A stretch of 64,000 bases of DNA from Salinirussus salinus (GCF_009831455.1 NZ_WOWO01000002.1:62001-126000), one strand, 5' to 3'. Shown: positions 17,757 through 28,213, numbered from the stretch's first letter. The notes: generated from the sequence alone by a model not told the origin. Numbers and translations are program-made.

Positions 17757-17951
17757 TCAGAACACGCCGGTCTCGAAGCCCAGGCCGGCGAGCACCCAGA
17801 GGGCGACCGCGACCGCGAGCGCGATGAGCACCAGCCGCCACGCCACCGCGAGCACGACCCGGCCGATGAGGACGATAGCTGCCAGGACCACGAGCGCGAC
17901 CAGCAGCGCCGGTGGCGACCCGAGCGGCCCGAACTGGAGGACCCAGAACAT
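17757..17951 (-). CDS. Small predicted membrane protein, 64 aa
   Basis: Unknown function. ATG 17951 gives a protein that is almost entirely hydrophobic: two membrane segments (about residues 14-33 and 37-56) joined by a short basic turn (WRL). A TATA-like box on the minus strand about 25 nt upstream of the ATG supports this start and a leaderless transcript. It converges on trpG with 39 nt between stops. Confidence 0.65.
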   Translation of the reverse strand: MFWVLQFGPLGSPPALLVALVVLAAIVLIGRVVLAVAWRLVLIALAVAVALWVLAGLGFETGVF

Positions 17952-18313
17952 AGCCGAACTGGTCGCCGAAGAGGTATAAGTCAGGTGGCCGACCGTCCGT
18001 CCAGATCTCCACCCGAAACCCCCTTCCGGTTCCACTGCGGACCCCGCGCTGTCCCCGATTCCTTCCCGGCCAGTTTCAGTTTCACTCCGGTCGCGTCACC
18101 ATTAAGAGGAGCCAACCACTTGATGAACTCCGTAGCACCCACCCCGGTCGGACGGGCGAATCGGGGAAACACAACAGCATAGTGACAACGATATCGAAAG
18201 GGCAGAACCACCGGAGGGAAACCTTATTCCCCCCGGAGACCGATCCAACATTCGCTACAAATGAAACACGAGGGGACACACGCACGACGCCGCATCGCAC
18301 GAGGTGAGCAGGG
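17952..18313. other. Region between small membrane gene and nrdJ
   Basis: Contains the minus-strand TATA (17973-17980) for the small membrane gene and a plus-strand TATA-like cttattc at 18223-18229. An 18-codon ORF (18261-18317) starts after it and overlaps the nrdJ ATG. No cobalamin riboswitch was recognised. Confidence 0.5.
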
Positions 18314-21300
18314 ATGAGCGCGCCCGGCGCCGACGAGCTGACGCTACCGATCAAGCGCACGGAGGGGAACACACTCGAGGAGCGGCTGACGGACAACGCC
18401 TACCACAACATCCTGCCGGCGCGGTATCTCCGCAAGGACGCCAACGGCGACCTGGTCGAGGACCAGGAGGACCTCTTCGAGCGGGTCGCGAAGAACATCG
18501 CGCTGGCGGAGGCCGTCTTCGAGGCCGACAACCGCGGCGTGGAGGTAACGGTCACACCCGGTCAGCTCAAGCCCGACCACCCGCGGCGGGACGAGCTCGC
18601 CGAGGAAGTCTTCGGGAAGGGAGTTTCGGCAGACGACGACGTCGAGACGGCCCTGACGGAGTACAACGTCAACAAGTTCGCCTACGAGACGGTCGTTCCG
18701 GAGCTTCCCGCCGAGGTCCGCGAGCACGTCGAGTCCGTGGCCGCGGAGTTCCAGGGGGCGATGGAGGACCTCTCCTTCATGCCGAACTCGCCGACGCTGA
18801 TGAACGCGGGCGACGAGCTCCAGCAGCTCTCGGCGTGTTTCGTGGACTCCCCCGAGGACGACATCGACGACATCCACCAGACCGCAAAGGAGGCCGCCCA
18901 GGTCTTCCAGAGCGGCGGCGGGATGGGGTATGCCTTCTGGCGGCTCCGGCCCTACGGCGACCCCGTCGGTTCGACTGGAGGTATCGCCTCCGGCCCCATC
19001 ACGTTCATGCGGACCTACGACCAGATGTGCGAGACCATCGCCCAGGGCGGCGCCCGGCGGGGCGCCCAGATGGGCGTGATGCGGGTCTCTCACCCGGACG
19101 TCATCCAGTTCATCCACGCCAAGAACAAGGACGTCTCGCTGGCCCACACGCTGCGGCTGAACGACCCCGACGACTTCACGCACAACTCCTTCGCCGAGGC
19201 GCTGGAGGAAGCCCGCGAGCTGATCGATGACGAGGGCCGCGTGCCCGAGCACCTCCGGAACGCCGTCGAGGGACACCTCTCGAATTTCAACATCTCCGTC
19301 GGCATCACCGACGACTTCATGGACGCCGTCAAGGCGGGCGAGGAGTTCACCTTCACCAATCCCCGGACCGGCGACCCCCACGTCGCCACCCCCCAGACCA
19401 AGGAACTGTACGAGATGTTCGACCTCGGCGAGCACGTCGAGGTCGGCGAGGAACTGTCCGTTCCCGCGGAACTCGTCTGGGAGCGCATCGTCGAGGGCGC
19501 CCACGAGAACGGCGAGCCCGGCGTCGTCTACCTCGAGCGGATCAACAAACAGCACTCCTTCGACGTCGAGGAGCATCCCGACCACCGCATCCTCGCGACA
19601 AATCCCTGTGGCGAGCAGCCGCTGGAGGAGTACGAGGCCTGCAACCTCGGGCACATCAACCTCTCCACGCTCGCCGCGGAGGACGCCCCCGACTGGCGAG
19701 TCTGGTCGGACCGGCACGCCGACGCCTACGACACGGAGGCCGAAGCGGTCGGCGCCTTCCTCGAGGAGGCCGTCGACTGGGAGGAGTTCGACAGGCGGGT
19801 CGAACTCGGGACGCGCTTCCTCGAGAACGTGGTAACGATGTCCGACTTCCCGGTCCCGGAGATCGAGCAGAAGGTCCGGGAGATGCGGAAGATCGGGCTG
19901 GGGATCATGGGCCTGGCCCAGCTGTACATCCAGCTCGGCATGAAGTACGGCAGCGACGCCTCCAACGAGGTCGCCCGCCAGCTGATGGTCCACATCAACC
20001 ACGGCTCCAAGCGGGCCAGTCACGACCTCGCGGAGGAGCGGGGCTCCTTCGAGGAGTGGGACAGCTCGAAGTTCGCCGACCCCACCGCGTATCCGGAGTG
20101 GTTCGAGCACCACACCGGCGAGGACGCCGACGAGTGGGCCGACGGCTACCCCATCAGGAACCACAACACGACGACCATCGCACCGACCGGTACCACCTCG
20201 ATGGTCGGCAACACGACGGGCGGCTGCGAGCCCATCTACAACGTCGCCTACTACAAGAACGTCTCCGACGACGTCCAGGGCGACGAGATGCTCGTGGAGT
20301 TCGACGACTACTTCCTGCGGGTGCTCGAGGAGAACGGGATCGACGTCGACGCCGTCAAACAGGAGGCCCAGGAACAGATGGCCGACAACGCCTTCGACGG
20401 CGTGTCCGGCCTGGAGACGGTGCCGGACGCCGTCGGCGAGCTGTTCGTGACGACGGGCGACCTCTCCGCCAAGGACCACGCCGGCGTCCAGGTCGCCTGC
20501 CAGGCGGGCGTCGATTCGGCCATCTCGAAGACGGTGAACGCGCCCAACGACTCCACCGTCGAGGACGCCAAAGAGGTCTTCCAGTACATCTACGACCACG
20601 GCGGCAAGGGAGTCACCTACTACCGCGACGGGACCCGCTCGAAGCAGGTGCTCACGACCCGCGCGAAGAACACCGAGTTCGCCGACGAGAGCGAGGCAGC
20701 GGAGGCGCTGGTCGAGCAGATCGAGGAGGTCTTCGGCGGGATCGAGGCCTTCGTCGGGAGCGAGGAGGTCCAGGCGGTCATCGACGACCAGGTTGAGGAG
20801 CTGTTGAGCGCGGCCGACCGCGCCGAGGAGTTCGCCCAGAAGCAGGACCGGCCGGACGTCCTCCACGGCGTGACCCAGCGCATCGACACCGGCTACGGGA
20901 AGCTCTACGTCAACATCAACGAGGACCCCGAGGCCGACCGTCCCTTCGAGCTGTTCGCGAACATCGGCAACTCCGGGGGCTTCACGGCCTCCTTCACCGA
21001 GGCGCTCGCGAAGACCATCTCGACGGCGCTCCGGGCGGGTGTCGACCCCTGGGAGATCGCCGAGGAGCTCCAGGGCATCCGCTCGCCGAAGGTCGCCTGG
21101 GACAAGGGCGAACAGATCCAGTCGATCCCCGACGCCATCGGGACGGCGATGCGCCGCTATCTGGAGGGCGACGTCGAGCGAGCCTACCCCCAGCAGCAGA
21201 CGCTGGAGGAGACGGCCGGGGAGACCGGAGCCGACGCGCCCGGTGACGCCGACACGGCCCAGCCCGGCCCGATGACCGGCCCCGAGCCCGACGGGGGCGT

Positions 21301-21475
21301 GGCCAGCGAGGCCGGCACGGCGCCGGCCACCGAGGCGGCGGCCGAGGACATGGGCGACGACCAGGCGCTGATCGACGCCGGCGAGAGTCCGGAGTGTCCG
21401 GAGTGTGGCTCGATGTCGCTGTACTACGCGGAGGGCTGCAAGACCTGCGAGTCCTGTGGCTGGTCGGAGTGCTGA
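18314..21475 (+). CDS. nrdJ: Adenosylcobalamin-dependent ribonucleotide reductase (class II)
   Basis: Makes deoxyribonucleotides using AdoCbl to form the thiyl radical. The 1053-aa protein has [12 protein letters not shown] near residue 155, an [20 protein letters not shown] stretch near 435 that carries the active-site Asn, Cys and Glu, a [18 protein letters not shown] loop near 625, and [13 protein letters not shown] near 765. A TSCPD-type domain follows ([12 protein letters not shown] near 880), then a low-complexity acidic/Ala linker and a C-terminal CPECG...CKTCESCG metal- or redox-type Cys cluster. No intein is visible. Upstream is an 18-codon ORF overlapping the start. Confidence 0.94.
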
Positions 21476-22121
21476 GCCCGGCCCGTCGGTCGCCGACGGG
21501 CTCGCCTGGCTCGCCGGCAAGCGTGTGACACTCGGGGCCGTCGCGCTCGTCGTCGCGGTTTTCGCGGTTCAGACCTTCGTTAGCGTCGCCTACGGCCTCG
21601 GTGGCTGGGCGTACATCTTCGTCGCCGGGCCCGACCCCTCACCGGGGTGGGTGCTCGCACCGTTCTCCCACCGTGGTCTGCCACACCTGCTGTCGACGCT
21701 CGCTGTCCTCGTCGTCTACGGCGCCCTCGCGGAGACGGCGCTGTCCGAGACGCGGTATTTCCTGTTCTGTCTCGGGGCAGCCTACGCCTCGACGGCGGCC
21801 CAGGTGGCGAGCTACGCGGCCGGCGCGCCCGGCCTGGGGACGCTCGGAGCCAGCGGGGTCGCGCTCGGCGCGGTCGCCTACGTCACGATGCGCACGCTCC
21901 TCGGCGGCGGGCTCCTCGAGCCGGCGACGGAGGTGGACTGGGTGTTCGCGCTCTCGGGGGCCTTCATCGTCGGCTACCACCTCGCCAACGACTTCCTGCC
22001 GGGCTTTACGCCGCTGTCCGGGACGGCGCCCTACGGCCACGCGGCGGGCATCATGGTCGGGCTGGCGGTGGCGCTGTGGGAACTCGGCCGGACAGAAGGC
22101 ACAAGCCCGAGGGCGCCGTGA
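21456..22121 (+). CDS. Rhomboid-family intramembrane protease-like protein
   Basis: A 221-aa membrane protein with about six hydrophobic segments. The loop/helix [11 protein letters not shown] resembles the rhomboid HxxxxHLxxN region (Asn replaced by Thr/Ser). [11 protein letters not shown] carries the GxSG serine motif, and [10 protein letters not shown] carries the second catalytic His, so an active Ser-His dyad is plausible. The start is uncertain: GTG 21456 overlaps the end of nrdJ by 20 nt, and GTG 21525 is the other candidate, directly before the first membrane segment. Substrate unknown. Confidence 0.75.
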
Positions 22122-22129
22122 CCCCTCCC

Positions 22130-22312
22130 ATGGACGACGCAAGCACGGGGACGGCGGACCGCGAGCGGGAGGGGCAGGGCGGCCCGGACGCGTCGGACGG
22201 CCAGGGCGGACGCCCGTGTCCGGCCTGCGGGCGCGCGATGTACCGCCGGCACTGCAAGTACGTCTGCCCCAGCCACGGCGTCGTCTTCGACTGTTCGGAC
22301 ACGTTCTACTGA
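22130..22312 (+). CDS. Small CPxC zinc-finger protein, 60 aa
   Basis: Unknown function. After a polar Gly/Asp/Arg-rich N-terminal half it has a compact Cys-rich segment CPACGRAMYRRHCKYVC followed by PSHGVVFDC, with Cys and His spaced for binding one zinc. Haloarchaea encode many such short zinc proteins, mostly without known role. It begins 8 nt after the rhomboid-like gene stop and is probably co-transcribed with it. Confidence 0.72.
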   Translation: MDDASTGTADREREGQGGPDASDGQGGRPCPACGRAMYRRHCKYVCPSHGVVFDCSDTFY

Positions 22313-22327
22313 CTGCCGGCGGACGGG

Positions 22328-22996
22328 CTACTGACCGCCCGAAGAGCGCCCGCTCGGCCCGGCGAGGTGGCTGTACACCGGCCCCGCGAGGACGAGCAGC
22401 GACAGGCCGGCGGCGGCGGCCACGAGCTCTATGGAGGGCGCGAGCGACGACAGCGAGAGGCGGCGCATCGAGTCACCGGTCAGGACGGCGACGGTCGCCC
22501 AGGGCACCTCGCCGACGACTGTCCCGACCAGAAAGCTCCCCGTCGAGATCCCCGACAGGCCGGCGCCGTAGGAGACCGCATCGCCGGGCAGCGGGAGCAG
22601 CCGGGCCGCGAGCACGCCGCGGACCTCCCCGACGGCCCCGACCAGCCGGTCGCCGGCCGCCCCGAAGGGCGCGAGCAGCCCCGCCTCCGCGTCCGCGCGG
22701 CGGGCGATGAGAAAGGGCGGGAGGTTCGAGAGCCCCGTGCCCGCGAGTGCCACCGGAATCCCGACTGCGGGGCCGTAGAGGTAGCCGACCAGGACCGCAA
22801 GCGCCGTCACCGGCCACAGCAGGAACGGCCGGGCCAGGTAGACCGCGCCGAGCACGGCGACGAAGGCGACGGGGTCGGCGGTCAGGCCGGCCAGCCGGTC
22901 GACCAGCGCCCGCGGCGAGAGCGTCAGGGCAGCCAGCAGGGCGACCGCTGCGAGCCCCGCGACCCCCAGCGCCTGTCGCCGTGCTGCCCGGTTCAT
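22328..22996 (-). CDS. TVP38/TMEM64 (VTT/SNARE-associated) family membrane protein
   Basis: A 222-aa integral membrane protein with a central VTT domain. Recognisable parts are PFLLWPVTALAVLVGYLYGP, the re-entrant loop region GLSNLPPFLIARR, and RLLPLPGDAVSYGAGLSGI with a conserved GEVPW. Such proteins of the DedA-like superfamily act in lipid or ion transport across membranes, but the substrate is unknown. ATG 22996 begins with MNRAARRQALG before the first membrane helix. It converges on the zinc-finger gene with 15 nt between stops. Confidence 0.82.
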   Translation of the reverse strand: MNRAARRQALGVAGLAAVALLAALTLSPRALVDRLAGLTADPVAFVAVLGAVYLARPFLLWPVTALAVLVGYLYGPAVGIPVALAGTGLSNLPPFLIARRADAEAGLLAPFGAAGDRLVGAVGEVRGVLAARLLPLPGDAVSYGAGLSGISTGSFLVGTVVGEVPWATVAVLTGDSMRRLSLSSLAPSIELVAAAAGLSLLVLAGPVYSHLAGPSGRSSGGQ

Positions 22997-23054
22997 ACAC
23001 TTCCGGCCGGCCGGCCCGGACAAACGCTTTGTGGTGGGCGGGCCAACCCCCGCC

Positions 23055-23420
23055 GTGGAGCGTTCCGACCACGAGACCGTCGAGCTCGGGGTGGAGCTGC
23101 TGGCCCATCTTGAACACGCCGAACTCGACCTGGCGGAGGCGGTCGACCGGGTCGAGACCGTCACGACCGACCCCCACCTCACCCGCGAGATCCTCGACAC
23201 CGCCGAGCTCCGCGGGGTCATCGACCGCGAGGAGGGGATCGTCCGGCCACGGAGCGGCGAGTACGTCAGCTTCGAGGCCGACGTCGTGGCTCGCGAGGGC
23301 GAGTTCACCTGCCGGCGCTGTGGCGCGAGCATCTCGACCGGCCACTTCGTCCAGTTCGAGGCCGGGGAACACGGCCCCTTCGGCTCCTCGTGTATCAGGA
23401 AGGTGACCGGCCGGGAGTGA
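23055..23420 (+). CDS. Conserved haloarchaeal protein, possibly DUF5830
   Basis: Function unknown. The 121-aa protein starts at GTG 23055 (an upstream GTG at 23031 is possible) with VELGVELLAHLEHAELDLAE, a helical region with a winged-helix-like ILDTAELRGVIDREEG, then a zinc-type segment CRRCGASISTGHF and a final SSCIRKV. The pattern of one CxxC plus a later His/Cys suggests one zinc site. The family name is from memory of similar haloarchaeal proteins and is not certain. It is divergent from the VTT protein. Confidence 0.72.
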   Translation: MERSDHETVELGVELLAHLEHAELDLAEAVDRVETVTTDPHLTREILDTAELRGVIDREEGIVRPRSGEYVSFEADVVAREGEFTCRRCGASISTGHFVQFEAGEHGPFGSSCIRKVTGRE

Positions 23421-23453
23421 CGCGACCGGGCGGGAGTAACAGAACGGGGGCCG

Positions 23454-24668
23454 TCAGCGTCCCTGCCGGAGTTCCTCGATCAGTTGCTCGACGGTCTCGC
23501 CCTGCTTCTGGACGGCCTGGCGCTGGCGGTCGACCGTCTCCTGGTACCCTTCGAGGATCTCGTTTTGCCGCTTGACCGCCTGCGTCAGGCGGTCGACCTG
23601 TGCTTTCAGTTCCTCGAACTCCTCCCGGTCGACGGTCCCCTCGGTCGCGGTTCCGGCTCCCGGCTCCGCGTTCGCGCCCGTCGCCGACTCCGCACGGCTG
23701 TCGGGCGTCGGTGTCACCGTCGCGTCCGTGGGGTCGTCGTCGGACCCGGACGGGCGGTCGCTCTCGGCGGGCGTCCGGCCCGGCTCGGCCGCCGTCGTCC
23801 GCTCCTCGTCGCCGGACTGGGTCGTTCCGGCGCCCGGTCCACCGGCCGTGTTACGCCCGGCACCGGAGCGGCCGCCGGCGTCCGCGGCCGGTTCCGAACC
23901 GCCACCCGCGTCGGCGTCCCGCCCGGCCCCGGCGTCGAGCCCCGCGTCCGACCCCTCCCCGACCAGCGGCGAGATGCCGTCGCTGAAGCCGATGTCGTCC
24001 CCGCCGGACCGGTCAGCCTCGTCGTCCTCGTCCTCGCCGACGGCCGCGTTCAACGCCTCCAGGGAGTCGACGTCGTGGTACGCGAACAGCGCCTCCTGGA
24101 GGGTCTCCCGGACCATCCGCGCCTCGTCGTTGGGCGCTTTGATGCGCTCGGGTCGCCCGCCGACCGCGAGGACGACCTGGGTCGCGACGCTCCCCTCCTC
24201 GAAGGAGAGTCCCGTCACATCCGCGAACGGGTACACCTCGAAGTCCTCGTCCCAGACGGGCGTCCCGACGTGTTTGACCAGCCGGGCCTCGGTGACCACC
24301 AGCGAGAGTTCGCTGAACCGGAAGACGCCGGCGATCGACTCGGTCGGTTCGATGACGCCGGCCGTGGTGAGGACCCCGTCGAGGAGGCGCTCGAGGACCG
24401 CCTCGCGCCGCTTCCCGGGGACGGTAAAGGAGTCGGTCCCGTCGACGTAGCCCAGGACGAACTTCGTCTTCCGGCGCCCCTCCGAGACCTCCAGCGTCTC
24501 GACGTCGTGGGAGAAGACCTCGACGCCCTCGTCGCTCAACAGCCCCTCGCCGCGGTACAGCAACGTCCGGGACTGGGTGAAACAGACCACGTCCTCGTCG
24601 CCGAGGCTCACGGCCGTCTCGATGTCCTCGTCACCGAGGCGGTTCCTGACGAGGCTCGGTATCTCCAT
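23454..24668 (-). CDS. Haloarchaeal PH-like domain protein with disordered linker and coiled coil
   Basis: A 404-aa protein of unknown role in three parts. Residues 1-200 look like two tandem PH-like beta domains (repeated pattern VVCFTQSRTLLYRGEG and SELSLVVTEARLVKHVG). Residues 210-335 are low-complexity Gly/Ala/Ser/Asp-rich and surely disordered. Residues 340-404 form a coiled coil beginning DREEFEELKAQVDRL. No signal peptide or membrane segment. Such layout suggests a self-associating scaffold or membrane-binding protein; this is inference. Convergent with the preceding gene. Confidence 0.75.
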   Translation of the reverse strand: MEIPSLVRNRLGDEDIETAVSLGDEDVVCFTQSRTLLYRGEGLLSDEGVEVFSHDVETLEVSEGRRKTKFVLGYVDGTDSFTVPGKRREAVLERLLDGVLTTAGVIEPTESIAGVFRFSELSLVVTEARLVKHVGTPVWDEDFEVYPFADVTGLSFEEGSVATQVVLAVGGRPERIKAPNDEARMVRETLQEALFAYHDVDSLEALNAAVGEDEDDEADRSGGDDIGFSDGISPLVGEGSDAGLDAGAGRDADAGGGSEPAADAGGRSGAGRNTAGGPGAGTTQSGDEERTTAAEPGRTPAESDRPSGSDDDPTDATVTPTPDSRAESATGANAEPGAGTATEGTVDREEFEELKAQVDRLTQAVKRQNEILEGYQETVDRQRQAVQKQGETVEQLIEELRQGR

Positions 24669-24767
24669 GGGGGAGTGTACCTGTCGTCGGATATAAAACC
24701 GGGGGTGGGAGTGTCCGCGATCCCATCCCCGCGGCGTGCAGCAGCCGGCGGTCGCGGGGAAGCCGTT

Positions 24768-24774
24768 TTTATAC
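24768..24774 (+). promoter_or_regulatory. TATA-like box for small membrane gene at 24798
   Basis: tttatac is centred 27 nt before ATG 24798, the expected spacing for a leaderless transcript. Confidence 0.55.
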
Positions 24775-24797
24775 GCCCAGCGGGCATACGCCCGGGT

Positions 24798-25037
24798 ATG
24801 ACCCCCCGATCCGGCGTCCGGGCGCCCACCGACGAGCTCCTGCTGGGGATCCTCCTGGCGGTCGGTGGCGTCGCGGTCGGCAGTGGCCTGAACACCGAGC
24901 TCGGAACCGCCCTCGCCCTCCTCGGCCTGCTCGTCGGCGTCGGCGCCTATCTCGTGACCGCCCTCTCCGCCGTCGGGGACCCGCCAGCCGACCGGGAGGC
25001 CTCGGCCGCCGACCGCGACGCCCCCGGCGACCAGTGA
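24798..25037 (+). CDS. Small predicted membrane protein, 79 aa
   Basis: Unknown function. Two hydrophobic segments (about residues 13-30 and 34-57) follow a short polar N-terminus MTPRSGVRAPTDELL; the C-terminal 20 residues are charged and Ala/Asp-rich. The well-placed TATA box supports the start. Its stop codon abuts the purL stop on the other strand with no base between them. Confidence 0.65.
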   Translation: MTPRSGVRAPTDELLLGILLAVGGVAVGSGLNTELGTALALLGLLVGVGAYLVTALSAVGDPPADREASAADRDAPGDQ

Positions 25038-27299
25038 TCAGTCCAGTGCCCGCTCGATTGTCCCGCGCCACTCCGTCACGGTCGCGGCGTCGACCGACAG
25101 CTCCGTCCCGCCGACCGAGAGCGACAGCGTCCCGGAGCCGTCGGCGGTCCCGAGGTCTGCGACCGGCGCGACGCCGTCGAAGGCCTCGCGGACGCCCCCA
25201 GGGTCGGTCGTCTCCACCACGACCCGCCCCGGCTGCTCGTGGAAGAGGTGACCGGCCGAGGGGAGCGAGGCGTCGGCACCGGCACCCTCGTGGACCATCT
25301 CCGCCAGCGTCACCGCCAGCCCGCCGTGACTGGCGTCGTGGGTGGCCAGCGTCGTCTCGCGGTTCGCCACCTCGGCTACCGTCTCGACCAGCTCAGCGGG
25401 CCGCTCGGGGAGGACGGGGTACCGGTCGCTCCCGCCGAACTGGGCGAGGTACTCCGAGCCGCCCAGCCGCGGGTCCGCGCTCGTCGCCGCGTCCCCCGCG
25501 TCGCCGGCCCCGCCAGTGAGCGTCCGGTCCCCGACCACGAGCAGGTCGCCCCGACCCTCCAAGTCCAGCGGCGGCGCGGCGTAGCCCTCCTTCGTCCCGA
25601 CCATCGCGAGCGTCGGCGTCGGCGGGACCGGGCCGGCCGGCGAGTCGTTGTAGAGGGAGACGTTGCCCCCGACGACCGGCACGGAGAGGTCGGCGCACAT
25701 CTCCGCGAGCCCGTCGACGATCCCCGTGAAGCCGCCGTAGACCTCGGGTTTCTCGGGGTTGCCGCCGTTGAGACAGTCGACCGCCGCCAGCGGCGTCGCC
25801 CCCTTCGCCGCGATGTTGGTCGCGTTCTCCAGAGCGACGCCGCGGGCTCCGTCGTAGGGCGCCGCGGCGGTCCAGTTGGGGTCGGCACCCGCCGAGAAGG
25901 CAAGCCCGACACCGCCACCGGCGTCGCCTCCGCTGGTCGCGCCGGCACCTCCATCCCCTCCCGCGGCCTCTCGGATTGCGAGGATGGCTGCGTCGTCGCC
26001 GGGCCGGCGCGCGGTGCGGACGCCGACCTCGTGGTCGTACTGGCGGTAGACCCACCGCTTGGAGGCGGTGTTCGGGCTCGCGACCACGGCCTCCAGGGCC
26101 CCCGCGAGGTCGACCGCGGGCAGGTCCCGGTCGGGCGTCGGCGGCTCCTCGCTCGGCAGGTCGTTCATCGGCGCGCCCTCGCCGAGGAAGTGGGCGTCGA
26201 CCTCGACGACCGTCTCCCGCTCGCCGTCCTCCCCCGCGAAGGTACAGACGTAGTCGCCGCTGGTGACCTCACCCACCACCGACGCGCCCAGGTCGTACCG
26301 CTCGGCGATTGCCCGGACGCGGTCGACGTTCTCAGGGCGGACCTCGTAGAGCATCCGCTCCTGGGATTCGGAAAGCAGGACCTCGAGGGCGTTCATGTTC
26401 GGCTCGCGCTGGTGGACGGCGTCGAGGTCGACCCGCGCGCCGAGCCCGCCCTTGGCGACGAGTTCGCTGGAGGCTCCGCCCAGCCCCGCGGCACCGAGGT
26501 CCCGGGCAGACTCGACCAGCTCCTCGTCGAGCAACTGCTCGTTGGCCTCGATGAGCAGCTTCTCGGTGTAGGGGTCGCCGACCTGGACCGCGGGTCGGTC
26601 CTCGGTCTCGGCGTCTTCCGAGAGGTCCTCGCTGGCGAAGGAGGCCCCGCCCAGCCCGTCCCGGCCGGTCGCGTTCCCGACGAGCACGAGTTTGTTGCCG
26701 GGCTGCTGGGCCTCGGCAGTGACCATGCGTTCGGGGTCGTCGATCAGCCCGATGCAGGCGACGTTCACCAGCGGGTTACCCTCGTAGCCGTCGTGGAAGG
26801 CGACGCTCCCGGCGACTGTGGGGACGCCGATGCAGTTGCCGTAGTGGCTGATCCCCTCGACGACCCCCTCGAAGAGATAGCGGGCGTGTTCGTCCTCGAA
26901 GTCGCCGAAGTACAGCGAGTCGGCAAGCGCGATGGGGTAGGCCCCCATCGAGAGGGTGTCCCGGACGATGCCGCCGACGCCGGTCGCCGCGCCGTCGAAC
27001 GGGTCGACGTAGGAGGGGTGATTGTGGCTCTCGATACCCATCGTGATGTAGGTCTCTCCAGCCTCCTCCCCGTCACCGTTCTCCCCGTCTCCCGCCGGGA
27101 GGGCGACGACGGCGGCGTCGTCTCCGGGGCCGACGACGACCCCCTCGCCCTCCGAGTCAAAGGCCGACAGCAGCGGCCGCGAGGAGCGGTACGCGCAGTG
27201 CTCGCTCCAGAGGTTCTCGAAGAGTGCCGCCTCGGCCGGCGTGGGCTCGCGCCCGAGTTCCTCGACGACGAGCTCCCGGTCCGAATCGGCCAGAGTCAT
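25038..27299 (-). CDS. purL: Phosphoribosylformylglycinamidine synthase subunit PurL
   Basis: Catalyses the ATP-dependent amidation of FGAR in purine synthesis, with PurQ and PurS. The 753-aa protein has the [19 protein letters not shown] motif (about residue 100), [13 protein letters not shown], the [18 protein letters not shown] segment, and the C-terminal AIRS-type domain with [11 protein letters not shown]. It is somewhat longer than the usual 710-720 residues because of low-complexity inserts near residue 85 (Gly/Glu) and near residue 450 (Gly/Ala rich). purQ and purS are not in the window. Start ATG 27299 precedes the conserved [19 protein letters not shown] opening. Confidence 0.95.
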   Translation of the reverse strand: MTLADSDRELVVEELGREPTPAEAALFENLWSEHCAYRSSRPLLSAFDSEGEGVVVGPGDDAAVVALPAGDGENGDGEEAGETYITMGIESHNHPSYVDPFDGAATGVGGIVRDTLSMGAYPIALADSLYFGDFEDEHARYLFEGVVEGISHYGNCIGVPTVAGSVAFHDGYEGNPLVNVACIGLIDDPERMVTAEAQQPGNKLVLVGNATGRDGLGGASFASEDLSEDAETEDRPAVQVGDPYTEKLLIEANEQLLDEELVESARDLGAAGLGGASSELVAKGGLGARVDLDAVHQREPNMNALEVLLSESQERMLYEVRPENVDRVRAIAERYDLGASVVGEVTSGDYVCTFAGEDGERETVVEVDAHFLGEGAPMNDLPSEEPPTPDRDLPAVDLAGALEAVVASPNTASKRWVYRQYDHEVGVRTARRPGDDAAILAIREAAGGDGGAGATSGGDAGGGVGLAFSAGADPNWTAAAPYDGARGVALENATNIAAKGATPLAAVDCLNGGNPEKPEVYGGFTGIVDGLAEMCADLSVPVVGGNVSLYNDSPAGPVPPTPTLAMVGTKEGYAAPPLDLEGRGDLLVVGDRTLTGGAGDAGDAATSADPRLGGSEYLAQFGGSDRYPVLPERPAELVETVAEVANRETTLATHDASHGGLAVTLAEMVHEGAGADASLPSAGHLFHEQPGRVVVETTDPGGVREAFDGVAPVADLGTADGSGTLSLSVGGTELSVDAATVTEWRGTIERALD

Positions 27300-27460
27300 T
27301 ACCGCCCCGTTGCCGCAGGCCGGCTAAATCCCTTTCCATGCACCGACGGCTGGCGGAGCCGTTCGACCGGGTGCAGATTCTCCCGGGTACGAATCCGGTA
27401 CGCATGTCGCCATACTCGTTTATGCTCTCAGCTGTCATCTCTCCAGTCGGTGAACGTACC

Positions 27461-27748
27461 ATGGAGAGAAACGTCGGTGGCTACGACCGCATCGCCCGCT
27501 TCATCCTCGGCCCGCTGCTCGTCATCGTCGCGGCGGCCGGCTTCGCCGGCTACGTGACGGTCGCGTCGGGGCTTCTCGGAGCCGCGGTGCTCTGGGCTGC
27601 CCTGCTCGTCGGCGCCGTCTTCCTCGTCACGGCGACGACGCAGAAGTGCCCGCTCAACAGGGTGCTGGGACTCGACACCTTCCGGGGCGGCCGCGAGGGA
27701 CCCGGCGACGAACCGGACTCCGCACCCCGCGGCGACCGACCGGCGTAG
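27461..27748 (+). CDS. DUF2892 (YgaP-like) small membrane protein
   Basis: A 95-aa protein that begins MERNVGGYDRIARFILGPLL, the signature start of DUF2892 proteins, followed by two membrane segments and the typical KCPLNRVLGLDT ending of the domain (CPLxxxLG). The remaining tail is polar. Members are common as single small membrane proteins or fused to rhodaneses; function not established. It is divergent from purL with a TATA-like tcgtttatg about 40 nt before the ATG. Confidence 0.85.
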   Translation: MERNVGGYDRIARFILGPLLVIVAAAGFAGYVTVASGLLGAAVLWAALLVGAVFLVTATTQKCPLNRVLGLDTFRGGREGPGDEPDSAPRGDRPA

Positions 27749-27786
27749 AACGACCGCTCCTTTTTCCGGCGCTCCGGCCCGACAGC

Positions 27787-28125
27787 TCAGTCCACGACGT
27801 ACGACTGCAGCTCCCCGCGAGCCCCTACATCGACGAACCGGTAGCGGTCCCCGCCCGCCAGGTCGCCCGCGAAGGCGGGCCCCTCGGCGCCCACGTCGTG
27901 GACCTCGTTGTACCCACGCAGGCCGTGCTCGCGGAGCCGCTCTTCGACCGCTGCGGGCAGGTCTTCCCCGGCGCCGGCTTCGACCACGAACAGCCGGTCG
28001 GTGAAGCTCTTGGCCGTCCAGGCGTCAGCCACGTCCTCGCGCGCCGCCAGGTCCGCCGCCAGCGCGCGAAGCTGTTCGCCCCGGTCCGTCGCGTCGCCCC
28101 GGTCCGCCGCGTCTCCCCCGTCCAT
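27787..28125 (-). CDS. Conserved-looking haloarchaeal protein, unknown, 112 aa
   Basis: No family recognised. After a charged start (MDGGDAADRGDATDRGEQL) the protein reads as a compact alpha/beta unit: helix LRALAADLAARE, strand TDRLFVVEAG, helix LPAAVEERLREHGL, strands YRFVDVGA and SYVVD. ATG 28125 is chosen because GGAGGAGGAG lies just upstream as a ribosome-binding site; a GTG at 28158 is the alternative. Convergent with the DUF2892 gene and divergent from the cupin gene. Confidence 0.65.
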   Translation of the reverse strand: MDGGDAADRGDATDRGEQLRALAADLAAREDVADAWTAKSFTDRLFVVEAGAGEDLPAAVEERLREHGLRGYNEVHDVGAEGPAFAGDLAGGDRYRFVDVGARGELQSYVVD

Positions 28126-28213
28126 CGGCTCCTCCTCCGAGCGCGGCCCGGTTGTCACCTCCCCCGAACATCTCCGGGACAGCCGACTCCGGGCCGGGGC
28201 GCACAGTTCGTGT

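Noticed and set aside
17952-18313. Possible cobalamin riboswitch before the B12-dependent reductase gene
   Set aside because: No B12-box-like conserved element was recognised and such riboswitches are not established in haloarchaea; a covariance search would be decisive.
18344-21520. 1058-codon open frame on the minus strand opposite nrdJ
   Set aside because: Antisense shadow of a fully conserved reductase.
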